Shown here in pieces: positions 44,021 to 54,160 of a DNA stretch of 64,000 nucleotides. This DNA is from Lepiota brunneoincarnata (Eukaryota; Basidiomycota; Agaricomycetes; Agaricales; Agaricaceae). Position 1 is the stretch's first letter, and every line of letters starts with the position of its first letter. The notes below the pieces were generated by a model. It searched no databases. It saw only the letters and a list, made by a program, of their open reading frames with translations, and had not been told where the DNA came from. The position numbers and the translations under genes were made by a program. The stretch covers positions 248,001 to 312,000 of the forward strand of contig JAEBUN010000044.1 in NCBI GenBank assembly GCA_023014365.1, in the 5' to 3' direction.

Positions 44021-44893
44021 GTGGCTTGTGGCTCCTATATGTCAGTATATGCCTACCCGCGCGGTGGACGACTGTTACGCGCCACCAAGGACCAAAGCAC
44101 GAACGATCGTTCAGTAGCAATCGCCCCGGTATGGCACAATCCCCTCCCCTAAAAAAAAACACGACGTTCTCTTCCTGGAATCCTAGTCCCCGCACATTAA
44201 CCCGGGGTTGATAGAACCCCTTGTGTCTACTCGTGACTTTGCGAAAATTTCCAGAGGAATTTCCGTCGCGGATTCTCTGCATCTTAACGGTTACTCCAAC
44301 TAGATTAATCATCTCATCATCTGGTACCAGGTACGGCCCGCTTGACATTACCTATTTCTGTTGTTCACCCACCGAAGATCACTCACAGATATATCAACCA
44401 ACACGGCTCACCATCAGCTAATGAGTCTGATTCCCAATGATTAACCGAAGTTACTTCCCGCACCCCACAACGCATTCTCGTTTCAATACAACACCAAGAC
44501 TATTGCCGTCCACTCCCAGCAGTATGACGCCTAGTGCACGATATTTTAAACTTCTCCAAGGGATCAGGTACAGTGGACCCCAGACCACAAAAGTAGCACC
44601 GGCAAACTAGACGGTCATAATTCCAAAAACTCTCCTTCCATTTTCTCGTCTTAGTGGATCCACTACCAGACTCTCTTCCCACGTCTCCAGAAACTCACCC
44701 GCATGTGTGTGGGTTCGTGACTATACTACGGAGATTTCACTGGAATCTGGTATGGGCTCCAAGATGTTATGCTAGTTGTTTGGCCCTCATTTTTCCGAGA
44801 GGATGCCGCCCAACCCTGCGGCATAAATAAGCTCATAATCCGCTAACCTTTGGAACTCACTCCTCAGATTCGCAGTTCAGATCCAAGGACTAA
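44021..44893. other. Divergent intergenic region, promoter of the AA9 gene
   Basis: Lies between the minus-strand gene starting at 44020 and the plus-strand AA9 gene at 44894. No ORF of substance is seen. A TATA-like element is close to the AA9 start. Confidence 0.5.
44822..44830 (+). promoter_or_regulatory. TATA-like element of the AA9 gene
   Basis: The sequence cataaataa is about 65-70 nt before the AA9 start codon in an otherwise mixed-composition promoter. It was found by position and composition only. Confidence 0.4.
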
Positions 44894-46017
44894 ATGTTCA
44901 AGTCAAAACTCGTTCTCGCTGTAATCTCACTCCTTCCAATCTTGCCGTTCGCGAACGCCCATGGATACGTCCAGGAGATCAAAGCCGGAAGCACAAAGTA
45001 CACGGGATATCTGCCCTACCAAGATCCCTACTACAACCCACCACCTCAGAGGATCGTACGCAAGGTTCCTGGCAACGGTCCAGTAATCGACCTTTCCTTG
45101 ATCGAGTATGTCATCACTCCCGCGCTTTTTGAAAGTATCTGGGCTGATCTTTTGCGTAGTGTGCAGTGTAACGGTTATACTGAAGGCGGTCAGCCCGGCT
45201 CCGCCCCCGCTCCCATCTACGCCACTGTCGCGGCTGGCTCTCAGATAGCATTAAATTGGACAACCTGGCCAGACAGCCATATGGGGCCTATGATTACTTA
45301 CATGGCTCGTGCTCCGTCTGATATCACTAAATGGAACCCCGGCACTTCGTATGTCCTATTTACTTGACAGCTCTGCTCTTCTATTACAAGGCCTCTGATT
45401 GGGATGCTTTCTCGCCAGCGCGGTCTGGTTTAAAGTCCATGAAATGGGGAAGACCTCAGACGGTAAATGGGCCGCCACCAACACTCTCCTTGCCAACAAC
45501 GGCATTTATACCTTCACTATACCCAAAAATTTGAGGGCAGGTCAATACATTATTCGCCATGAGATGTGAGTTTGCTTCTCTCCTTGCATTAATCATTCGT
45601 TTAACTCTCGTACTTTCTTCAGTATTGCTCTACACGCCGGTGCGCCATAATGTCAGGATACTCTTACCAACGCTCCGCTGATGCATAGCCGAAATTATAG
45701 CATACGGCTACCCCGGTGCTCAGGTATACCCTAGTTGCATTCAAGTTCAGGTGACAGGTTCTGGCAGTGCTTTCCCTACCTCCTTCGTCTCCTTCCCAGG
45801 CGCCTATAAGGCAAGTACTCCAGGAATTGTGTATGATGCCTATACCAGTGAGTTTTTCCTCGGCTGTGGCTCCGAAACCAAGGGCTGACGACGTCCTTGT
45901 CTCTAGATACTGGTGTAAGTGATATCTTTCCCTTGCTTTGGTCCCCCCGAATCATAACCTCTCTGAGATCAGACATATCCTATCCCTGGACCTGCTGTCT
46001 GGACCGGTGGAAATTGA
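44894..46017 (+). CDS. AA9 lytic polysaccharide monooxygenase, secreted
   Basis: Seven exons join in frame to 258 residues: 44894-45105, 45160-45348, 45419-45565, 45623-45639, 45689-45847, 45907-45914 and 45973-46017. It is a copper enzyme that oxidatively cleaves cellulose or related plant-wall glucans outside the cell. A signal peptide (residues 1-22, ending PFANA) leaves His23 as the mature N-terminus, the first ligand of the copper histidine brace. His111 in SHMGPMITYM is the expected second ligand, and Tyr202 in AQVYPSC is the axial tyrosine. GNGPV, CNGYTEGG, VWFKVHEMG, YTFTIPKNLRAGQYIIRHE and PGPAVWTGGN match the family. There is no carbohydrate-binding module or linker; the protein ends at the catalytic domain. 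The 17-nt and 8-nt micro-exons are unusual. The reading frame is intact. Confidence 0.95.
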
Positions 46018-47252
46018 AATATTAGCTTTGAGCCATTTAGCCGGTTCCCACCGATTATTTGTACCGGGCGTTGTCGTTATTATGTATAGTACACAGTCAA
46101 TATCCAGATAGTTTTACCCCGTCCCAAGCACTTGCCAGACTTGAAGAATCAGAATTCCTTTCCGAAGAACTAAACGAGAAGAAGAGTGCATCTGAAGTTC
46201 CGGAGACGAGTATTATTCCCTGATCGTCAGCGCACCCCGGCCTACATAAACTGCATCAGTACCAGTCAACAGCTCATTTATGCTGGATATGAAATGGTCA
46301 CTGACCGCAGACCGAGATCGACCGTGAGTGTTTTCAAGGGATCCTGGAGACAGAGACCGAGAGTCGACACTTCCAGTAGTTGATGAGCACCAGAGAAATC
46401 AAACTCGAATCATTTTATTCGCTAGTTCTCCCTATCTCGAAATCATTTGTTGACACCCAAGGCGATCAATCAATCATACATTCAATGAAAGCTAACCCGT
46501 GCCAAGCTTCATCTCCATTTTGTCCATCCTTGTGATCATCCCAGTCCCGAGCCATTATTACCATTTGGCTAGATGACCACTCTATCATTGATCGCTGGGA
46601 AGAAAAGTATCAAATGTCGTGTGAAGGTGCCCGCTTTGACAGCCAACCAGTGTTTGCCGCCACGACCCTTACACACTACTGATACCACCCGTTGCTAGGC
46701 AGAAAGCACTAGACGTACTTGGCCTTGCTTGACCCTCAAGAGTCCTCGAGGCAGCGCCCGCAGCTATCCCAGCCTCACGAAAGTAAAAAAAAAAAAAAGA
46801 CTCGCATCAAATGCCTGCCCGCGCTTTCAGGGCCATCAGCACAATCTTTCTCCTTCCGTACCCTCAGAGCATGGGGTCACTGGCGAACTTCTCTCGGCTA
46901 CGACATCTAGACGTCGCCCAGAACGATTCCGGGTGGTATTCCCGGGACATTCTATCAACTGGTCTTACTCACGCTGTCTCGCGGATACCGGTGTGTCCTG
47001 GTCTTGGATTAGGGGGTTCCGAACAATGGGTGCTGTCATGACGCTCAAATCCATGCGTTCTGAGGTATGGCGGTGCCTTGGATGTTTGGTTTCTGTCAAA
47101 TGTCGGGACGATTCTCTGGCGACTTTGGGAACTCCTTGATGGGTCCAGCTGCTATTTGAAACCCACTCGTGGCAAGCGCAGGATGCCCGGTCCCATCAGT
47201 TTCCTTCCCTCCCCCTACTACCCTCCTGTTCCCTTCCCTGAGACCAAAGATA
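46018..47252. other. Intergenic between AA9 and the DUF6534-type gene
   Basis: Short open frames are present (for example at 46729-47139), but none shows a domain, signal peptide or consistent exon chain. I see no RNA gene or repeat here, apart from an A12 run near 46788. Confidence 0.45.
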
Positions 47253-49441
47253 ATGGAGGGGGCGCCCCGAGTTGTAATTGATGATACCTACGGTAAGGTA
47301 TTCCAGTCGCGTGCCCTAGAACTGTTCCGGTGGATTAACACAAATTTTAGGCGCTGGGTACATTGGAGCGATAGTGACGGCCATGTAAGAGCAAGTCATG
47401 CTATTATGTATGGACTGACGCTACTAATCCTCGACAATGTAAGGCTTTATGGCCTTACGACACTCCAGGTATGAGCTGTGCTCGTGGCCAATATGTATGC
47501 ACGATTGACTGCAGGATCTCAGACATATTTTTATTACGTGCATTATCCCCGAGATCCGCTCGATATCAAAGGACTCGTGCGTGGTTTATCGATGATTTAT
47601 TTCATGCTAACGATCCGGCTGTCAGGTGTCGGTGATATGGTAGATGTCGACCCTTGATAATATCCAACCCAGCTTCATTGATACGAGTATAGGATGTTGG
47701 ACTCCCTTCATGTGGCGATCGGTATGCGTCAAAATTCTGTCAATTAAGGAAGGGTTGGCCATACTAACGGATTATAATTATAGTATCGTACTGCATGTAC
47801 CACTACTTGGCGAGTTCTGCTTCTATTTTATTCCAGGCTCCCTAATCGAGGAATCGTCATCAAGGTCACAAATTATGCCAACCCTCCCGCTCTTGCTATT
47901 GGCCACTGGTGAGCCATCCCGACAAATAATTACGCATTCTGCTAATGAAAAGTCTCCTAGGTCGTTATTTGTGAGTCTACTGTGGACCGTAACCAGCCTT
48001 CTCGGCTCATTCTGGCGCGATGTTGCAGGTCTCAGTCGGGCTAAATGTAAGTGCTCTCCGTCCATGGAGTCCGCCACTCTCCGCTCAACTTCTCACAAGG
48101 TTCTTATCGCATTCATCGTACAAATGTAGGACGAATTCGCTTCACGCTGTGTTCTGGTTATGCTCATTTCCACCGCAGCTTTTTCACGGGAAGGATCCAC
48201 ACACGTAAGAGACTCTCTTTCTGGCCCCAGCCATTTATGAAAGGTTGACGTGGGTACAAGTGTGCAGGCCAAAATGGAAGTGGCTTGTTACTCCGTTGAT
48301 CGTGAGTCCTTAAGGTATGCAAGGGGCGATGACAATACCTATATGTGCGTTTGCAGGGTCTTGCCGTTCTTGCGCATTTCTGCCTCGGGATGGGTGCGTT
48401 TCTGATTGACCCCCCGCAACAATGCGCTGATATTAAGTTTCCTATTTAGAAACCGTCGCGTTCCTGTGCGTAACAAGAATGAACACACGAAGTAGAGCTT
48501 GGCTTGACCTTTTGACAGGTTTATTAAAAAGGAGCTTGCTCGATTTCCTGAAATAACGGTATGACCAGCCGCCCTGAGACATTCTCCGATTACGAGTCTT
48601 ATCATACGCTCCTTAGCTGATCGCGGCCACACCATTCGCGGTAGCTGCGGTGTTATCTGATATCTTGATTGCTGCTGCTTTATGTATTCTACTCCATGGG
48701 AGTCGAACCGGGCACAGGGGGTATGCGTCTTCTAGCTCGTCGTGATTTATGGAGCCCTGATTTATACTGTATTACCAGAACGAACACAATTGTGACGACG
48801 CTTATCATCTACTCCATCAATCGGTGCTTGTTGACCTCGTACGTTCCCTTTAATGCATGGCTCCCCAATCCTGCTCACTTAACATATGGCCCAAGGGTTG
48901 TCGCGATCGCTGAAGTGATAGTAGTAAGTGACGAGGCCTTTATTGTCCTCATGCAACCGTAACGTGACTGGGCTGTCTTGATCAAAAGTTCTCGATATCC
49001 CCGCACACACTCTGGTACCTTGGCATTGATTTTGTCATTGGCAAACGTGAGTCCCATCCTCTCCCTGTCCCAAGCCCTAAGTGAAACTCATCACTCCACT
49101 ACATCCTTGCAGTCTATGCGAACAGTCTCCTTGCTACTCTGAACAGTCGTCAATCAATAAAGGCAGCAGGTATAACGTCAGGAACCAGTGTGCACTTGTC
49201 CGATATTGAGTTTCGATCTGGGAGTAGCCGCACGGTGTGTACCCCATAGTTGTTGCCCTTAATATTGTATTGAGACGGAAAATGCGATCATCTTTGTAGC
49301 GGACTGATGTGAGTACATACCCCTCGTCCGCTCTTGATCCCTGCTGATTGGTGGTGCGTTCAGACAACGTTGACCCAGGATCATGTTATCGATCTCCGGC
49401 ATGACATCAGGTCTCAGGCCAAGTCGGTAAGTGTACTATAA
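47253..49441 (+). CDS. DUF6534-type multi-pass membrane protein
   Basis: The start is at 47253 (MEGAPRVVIDDTYG). Exons 47253-47292, 47351-47384, 47444-47468 and one starting at 47523 join in frame to GYIGAIVTAMLYGLTTLQ and TYFYYVHYPRDPLDIKGLV, the typical opening of this basidiomycete family. Later exons give TNYANPPALAIGHW (47861), VLIAFIVQIFFTGRIHT (about 48101-48205 across an intron), PKWKWLVTP, GLAVLAHFCLGM, PFAAAAVLSDILIAAALC-like helices near 48630, TNTIVTTLIIYSINRCLLTS (48785) and FVIGKLYANSLLATLNSRQ (49031-49155). The last exons lead to a stop at 49439-49441. Family members have about seven helices and unknown function. One stretch, 47590-47830, could not be threaded without an in-frame TAG, so either an intron was missed or one base is wrong. 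Confidence 0.75.
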
Positions 49442-50014
49442 ATCCTGAGTATATCGTATTGAAAGGGTTGCAGACAGAAGGAAATAGTGGCATGCTGGTT
49501 GTTGGGGAGTGATGTTCTTAGCCCGAGCAGATCCAAGACGAGCCCCTGGATGCATGGATACGATTGCAAATGCTTTGCAAGGGCGGGTCGAGCTGAACTC
49601 ATGCATCTATTAGTAGCATAAGTGCTTTAAATATCCAATCAGTGGTCCTTATATAAGCTCTCTCATTATACCCCCCGTACCAACTAGCTACAACCACCCC
49701 TACTCGTTATACCTGAGGCGTCTTCGTGGACGCGTGAACTTTGCAAAGACATATGGCTTCCGGGTACAAGTTTTCCATCTCGCGCTTCGAGGCGTACGCG
49801 GGTCAGCACCAAGCATACACCAGTCCGAACTCACAACAACTCGCACACTCAACGGATTATCGACACCCACATTCACTTCAGGGAGTTGATGGGAATTGTG
49901 GTCAGAGAAAATCAGCGCATAACGAGGCGCTGAAGGCTTCTTTGCGAGCTCTAGGGATATTGGTCTTGCCCCACCAGCTGACGAGGTGGCTGACAAACTC
50001 GGGTCTAGAGGTCG
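49442..50014. other. Intergenic, no supported gene
   Basis: Follows the DUF6534-type stop. Open frames on both strands (49700-49996 minus, 49741-50478 plus) overlap, and neither shows a known domain. A TATA-like ATATAAG is present near 49650. Confidence 0.35.
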
Positions 50015-50330
50015 GAGCTAGGACTGCGACAGCAGTTACGGCTGGGAATCGGATGCAAACTTGCAGTACGGCTCAAGACAGCTCGCCGGCCTCTCAGGGA
50101 ACGTCTTTTACTATACCTGGAACGAGTAGGCGGTTCGGTGAAATCCTGGCTGGACGTGAACGGCCTTCGCCACGGACAAAGTACATGCCTGGTCAGCGAA
50201 GAAAAAAGAATGGGATGGCTTTGGCTTTGGAGTTTCCTAATGTCGCGGCGGAAGCGGCTTCACATGTGGGAGTCGGGCAGGGCAGCAAGCAGGATCCGAG
50301 GAACGGTGCGGATGGGGTAGGAAGGGGGAG
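50015..50330 (+). other. Possible exons of an unrecognised gene or gene relic
   Basis: After an intron-like CTAG near 50020 one frame reads SSYGWESDANLQYGSRQLAG and SGNVFYYTWNE before a stop. A second frame from 50138 reads KSWLDVNGLRHGQSTCLVSE. The residue choice looks like real protein rather than noise. I recognise no family, and there is no start codon or clean junction. It may be a fragment left by a rearrangement. Confidence 0.25.
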
Positions 50331-50779
50331 CGGCACTATTGGAGGAGGAGCGGGACCAGAGTCTCACGTGGCTTCGCTGATTGATACAACGGGGTTCTGG
50401 TTTTCTAAATTGCGCGTTCGACTTCAGAGCGAGGATTCCCGTCCATCAACAGGGAGAGGAAGATCAGGTTGGAGATAATCAGAAGGAGGAAGTTCGGAAT
50501 GAAAATGGATGTCATTTGAACCTTGGAATCGAGCCCGACCTTGCAGAATCAGTCTTGGTTAAATAATTTATGCCATGAAAGCTATCCGTTGTTGATAACG
50601 TATTTTAGCCTCATTGAAAGCAACGCAGAAAGGAAATGGAATCCGGTACTAATGGATACAGATCTGCGGAGACATAATCAATCAGGATAACATTCGATTA
50701 AACCCGACGATATTACCATGGTCATTACGATGCGACAGTGAAAGGATACAGGCGGTAGCTCTGCCCCCCCATGGCTTGT
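50331..50779. other. 3' flank of SRP9, no gene seen
   Basis: A GA-rich stretch near 50330-50480, then ordinary non-coding sequence up to the SRP9 stop codon, which is on the minus strand at 50780. Confidence 0.4.
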
Positions 50780-51257
50780 CTATTTCTTCTTTTTCGGCTT
50801 TTTCTTCTTGACACCAGAGGTGACGGAAGCCGATGGAGTGGGGGTCGATGCTATCGGTGCCTCTGCTACACTCTCTACCCGTGCGGCCTGTTTATCTGAT
50901 GCAAGATTGGGTTGCTCCTCTCGTCGATTTTGCATTTTCTGGATCAGTGAGAGGTTCAGGGCCTCAAACCGATTGAGAAAAATAGAAGAGAAGGTCTTGA
51001 ATTTGACGCACTGCAGTGACTCCGGTGAGCAAGAAAGGCTCATGAGCGATTAATCGAGAACGCACCGTGGTGTCGTCAGTGACCTTCAAAACGAGCTTTC
51101 CTTGTGATGATTTCCATTTTACGACGTAACGTGCCTATTGAGCAAAATATAAGTGGTGGAAGGGTTGTCAAAGGAATAGGGTTAACCTTGTTGGAGACTT
51201 TGCGTACAGTGCCTCTGCTGCGTCCTGAAACTCCTGCCAGGAGTGGATGTACACCAT
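50780..51257 (-). CDS. Signal recognition particle 9-kDa subunit (SRP9/SRP21)
   Basis: Three exons on the minus strand. Exon 1 (51257 to about 51187) reads MVYIHSWQEFQDAAEALYAK. Exon 2 (about 51134-51064) reads RYVVKWKSSQGKLVLKVTDD. Exon 3 (from about 51012 to 50780) reads CVKFKTFSSIFLNRFEALNL, then a polar tail ending in a lysine cluster, KKKKPKKKK. This is the SRP9 alpha/beta fold: in the signal recognition particle it pairs with SRP14 on the Alu domain of SRP RNA and delays elongation of secretory proteins. The exon 1/2 junction does not keep frame in my reading, so a one-base error or a different splice site is likely there. The lysine-rich tail is usual for fungal members. It is transcribed divergently from the mitochondrial carrier. 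Confidence 0.87.
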
Positions 51258-51456
51258 CGCGCATTTAATCGACGGCAACGCGACTAGCCCTCCATGTTCC
51301 ACCAGTGTCACGGAAAAGAGTCACACACGTGACACCCTGTACTTCTTCTCGGAACATGGAAAAGTACGTACGACCCCCCCCAGGCATTCCCCACGGCACT
51401 CCATATAAGCGGGCTCCGTCCCGTCCCGCTTCCTCCTCCTCCAGATTTCAGCAGCT
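51258..51456. promoter_or_regulatory. Shared bidirectional promoter of SRP9 and the carrier
   Basis: Only 199 bp separate the two divergent start codons. It contains an E-box-like CACGTG at 51326-51331 within TCACACACGTGAC, and a CT-rich stretch with TCCTCCTCC just before the carrier ATG. Both genes must take at least part of their promoters from this space. Confidence 0.6.
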
Positions 51457-53098
51457 ATGACAGAAGAAAAAAAGTCAGAACACAAGCCAAAGCGTAAACT
51501 GATAGCTCTTCGAGTTATATTCACCAACTAATCGATCCTATGTAGCCCTCCCTTTTATCGCCAACTTTGCCGCTGGCGCCATTGCTGGTATCTCGGAGAT
51601 TTTGACCTTCTACCCTCTTGGTACGTCCCTATTTCAGGGTGTGCTTCTTGAAGGCACTAAGGATCTATCTTTTCTGTAGATGTTGTACGTTGAATCTTTA
51701 CCCAGCAAATTTCGAAGCTCTGAATTTGTCGTGCTCACGCGGACATCTTGCAGGTAAAAACACGTATACAATTAGACACCGGAAAGTCGAAGGGTCTAGG
51801 TTGGGACATTTACCTCAATTGTCAAAGAAGAAGGGTGCGTCTTTCACTAGCCCTCTCCGTCTCTTTCTCTCTCCTGACGGCTCTACTTTCCGCCAGTATC
51901 GGTCGGCTTTACCGGGGTGATCATCCGATGTTGCTATTATTTCCGTCTATTTCCACTCATGCGATTTCCAAGGCCTCGTTCCTCCACTCCTATTGGAAGC
52001 ACCTAAGCGTGCCGTGAAATTGTGGGCTCGTTTTATCGCTTTGTCGAGCAACCATTCTCATTTTCGTGTGAAGTGCTGCCAATGACTTTTGGGGTCGAAC
52101 ATACTTGGAGTGGTCGGGCGAATCGAAGATGACACAACAGTTGTCGATTTTGACGGGTTGCAGTGCAGGAGCAACGGTACGTTATGCTGTATTTATCAAG
52201 CGTCATACCCTTGACGCGAGTGACAGGAAAGTTTTGTCGTGGTACCCTTCGAGCTCGTTAAGATCAAGTTGGTTTTCCGGTTCACCTCTGCGCGTTTGTT
52301 GACTTGTTGACTTGCACTTCAGGCTCCAAGACAAGACAAGTACATTTAAAGGGCCCATGGATGTTGTTCAGCAGGTTGTGAAGAAAGAAGGCTTACTTGG
52401 TCTCTACGCTGGCATGGAGTCCACTTTCTGGCGGTATACCCGAACATTCTGCCCAGACGATCAGAGTTGCTGATAGCGCTCATAGTCATTTGTATTGGAA
52501 CGGAGGTTACTTCGGTACCATCTTCACTGTCAAGAAGTATCTACCCAAGGCAAATGTATACTCGCTTCTCTTCCCCCGCGACCCCCCGTTAACGCACACT
52601 TCGTACAGACCCCCAAGGAGCAGCTCCTGAACAATTTCATATCCGGAACTATCGGTGGATTCTGTGGAACAGGTCGTGAACACCCCGTAAGGTCGTTTCC
52701 CATGTTTGTGAGCCTATCCATCTCAGCCTTTCCCGTAGATTTGACGTAGGCTTCCTTGACCCGTTCGTGTGGGATATGAGCGCAAGCTAACGTTCCTGAC
52801 AGGTGGTGAAGTCGCGTATACAAGGAGCCGAACGCGTCCCTGGTGTCAAGCCCAAATACAACTGGACATATCCCGCCCTACTCACCATCATGCGAGAAGA
52901 AGGTATGGGTGCGCTCTACAAGGGCTTCGTCCCGAAAGTACTCCGACTTGCACCTGGGGGTGGGGTTCTTCTATTGGTTGTAGAATTCACATTAGGTGTC
53001 TTCAGGAAAAGTACGTCTACTATTCAAGATCTTTGAAACGCTGAGCGACGGTTGATTCATGTTCGTCAATTTCAGCTCTTGGACCTCCTTATATCTAG
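51457..53098 (+). CDS. Mitochondrial 2-oxodicarboxylate carrier (SLC25 family)
   Basis: Starts at 51457 (MTEEKKSEHKP). Multiple exons give three repeats of the mitochondrial carrier fold: FAAGAIAGISEILTFYPLDV with VKTRIQL, GCSAGATESFVVVPFELVKI, and FISGTIGGFCGT then PFDVVKSRIQG. Other hallmarks are LYRGLVPPLLLEAPKRAVKF, ANDFWGRTYLEW, YWNGGYFGT and LYKGFVPKVLRLAPGGGVLL, which fit the Odc1/Odc2 and SLC25A21 group. That group exchanges 2-oxoadipate and 2-oxoglutarate across the inner membrane (lysine metabolism, nitrogen assimilation). The last intron, from about 52990 to 53075, leads to RKTLGPPYI and a stop at 53098, a better end than the read-through stop at 53036. The frame is broken twice by what looks like one extra G: near 51800 (before VGTFTSIVKEEG) and near 52671 (before VVNTP). 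Conservation around both breaks suggests sequence errors. Confidence 0.93.
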
Positions 53099-53580
53099 TC
53101 GGAGAAGATCGCTCGTGATCGTCAACGACTACATTTCTTGTTAGAGATAGAGAGACGGAGTCCTTTAGCGGCCCCCAGCAATTGTACCTGATACCTGCCC
53201 GATGTTCATAGAGCGCCGCCAGATGCTTTCTTGCCCGGTCTATGGTTAGTTTCATGGCGTTCATGCACACAAACGGATGATATAAATGAGCCCTTCTGTC
53301 TGGCCACCAGTGGCAAAAGTGTTTAACAACATGATATTCCTTACTGAGTTATCAACTAATGAGCAATCAGGACTTTGTGATTAGGCCAAAAGACCATGCT
53401 ATTACTAACTACATAGAACAAGCAGGCGGACTCTTAACTACCTACACAACAAGTACATTTAATCCAACCTAACTTACAACACAAGGCTCAAGGGCAGTAT
53501 CTGGTAGGAAACAAGGGAGTTAGTACTATCCTATTGTCCATGACCTACCGAAAGCAGAGAGAAGGAAAGAAAATTTAACG
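53099..53580. other. 3' flank of carrier, non-coding
   Basis: No gene is recognised. AT-rich sequence near 53280-53580 has no exon-like pattern. Confidence 0.45.
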
Positions 53581-54160
53581 TGCTGCTTAGTTCAACCCAC
53601 CTCTCGCGAGGTAGGTCTTAAGCCCGACATCCGCGTCAAGGAGGCACGAGGACTGGAGTACACAGTGGACTCCAACCCTATGTCGGGAGGCCATCAGTGC
53701 GGCCTCGCAGGGAGACCCTGCCCACAGCCCCAGCCCGCTCAGTTACAGGTGGGTGCTAGGCACCCACACTGATTTAGAGGGATTGCTGGGGTCGGAGGCG
53801 GGAGCCATCCCGGGAGGTCGTGTTGGCGCGGGGCACTGTGAAACTCGTTAGTTAATCTGTTCCATCCGACACGAAACTATTACTTACCTTGGTGGTGTTG
53901 AGCCCCACTGGTCGATCCACCCCCGCCGGACCCCGCTCAGGCAAGGGGGCCTGGCGCGGCCGCCGCTTTTTTGAGGGAGTGGTCACGGACGGGGGGGGAG
54001 AGGTGCTTGAGTCTTGATGTTGTAGCCCGAGTTCTAGTAAAAGAGCGGTGAGGTAGGTCTTGGAGGAAGAACCGAGGCAGGAGAGAGGAGAGAGGAGAGA
54101 AGAAGCCGACGGAGGGCTTGTTGTTTCTCGCTACATTGCTTAGGGTTTTTATACCCAAAA
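53580..54160 (-). mobile_element. Possible retroelement leader: TATA, leader and short gag-like frame
   Basis: Read on the minus strand, a TATA box in GGGTATAAAAACCC (54145-54158) is followed by a CT-rich leader (CTCTCCTCTCTCC near 54090), a splice-donor-like GTAAGTAATAG near 53882, and a short open frame starting MAPASDPSNPSKSVW near 53800 that soon stops. Promoter, leader and truncated N-terminus in this order resemble the start of an LTR retrotransposon. I found no second LTR, no primer-binding site that I can defend and no reverse transcriptase. The region could equally be the 5' end of a host gene relic. Confidence 0.3.
53749..53767 (+). repeat. Perfect short hairpin
   Basis: GTGGGTGC and its exact complement GCACCCAC are separated by TAG, giving an 8-bp stem with a 3-base loop. 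It lies inside the retroelement-like leader. No terminator or attachment role can be claimed. Confidence 0.8.

Noticed and set aside
49741..50478. Plus-strand 245-codon open frame
   Set aside because: It lacks a good start, its composition is random-like over the first half, and a different frame within it gives more protein-like sequence.
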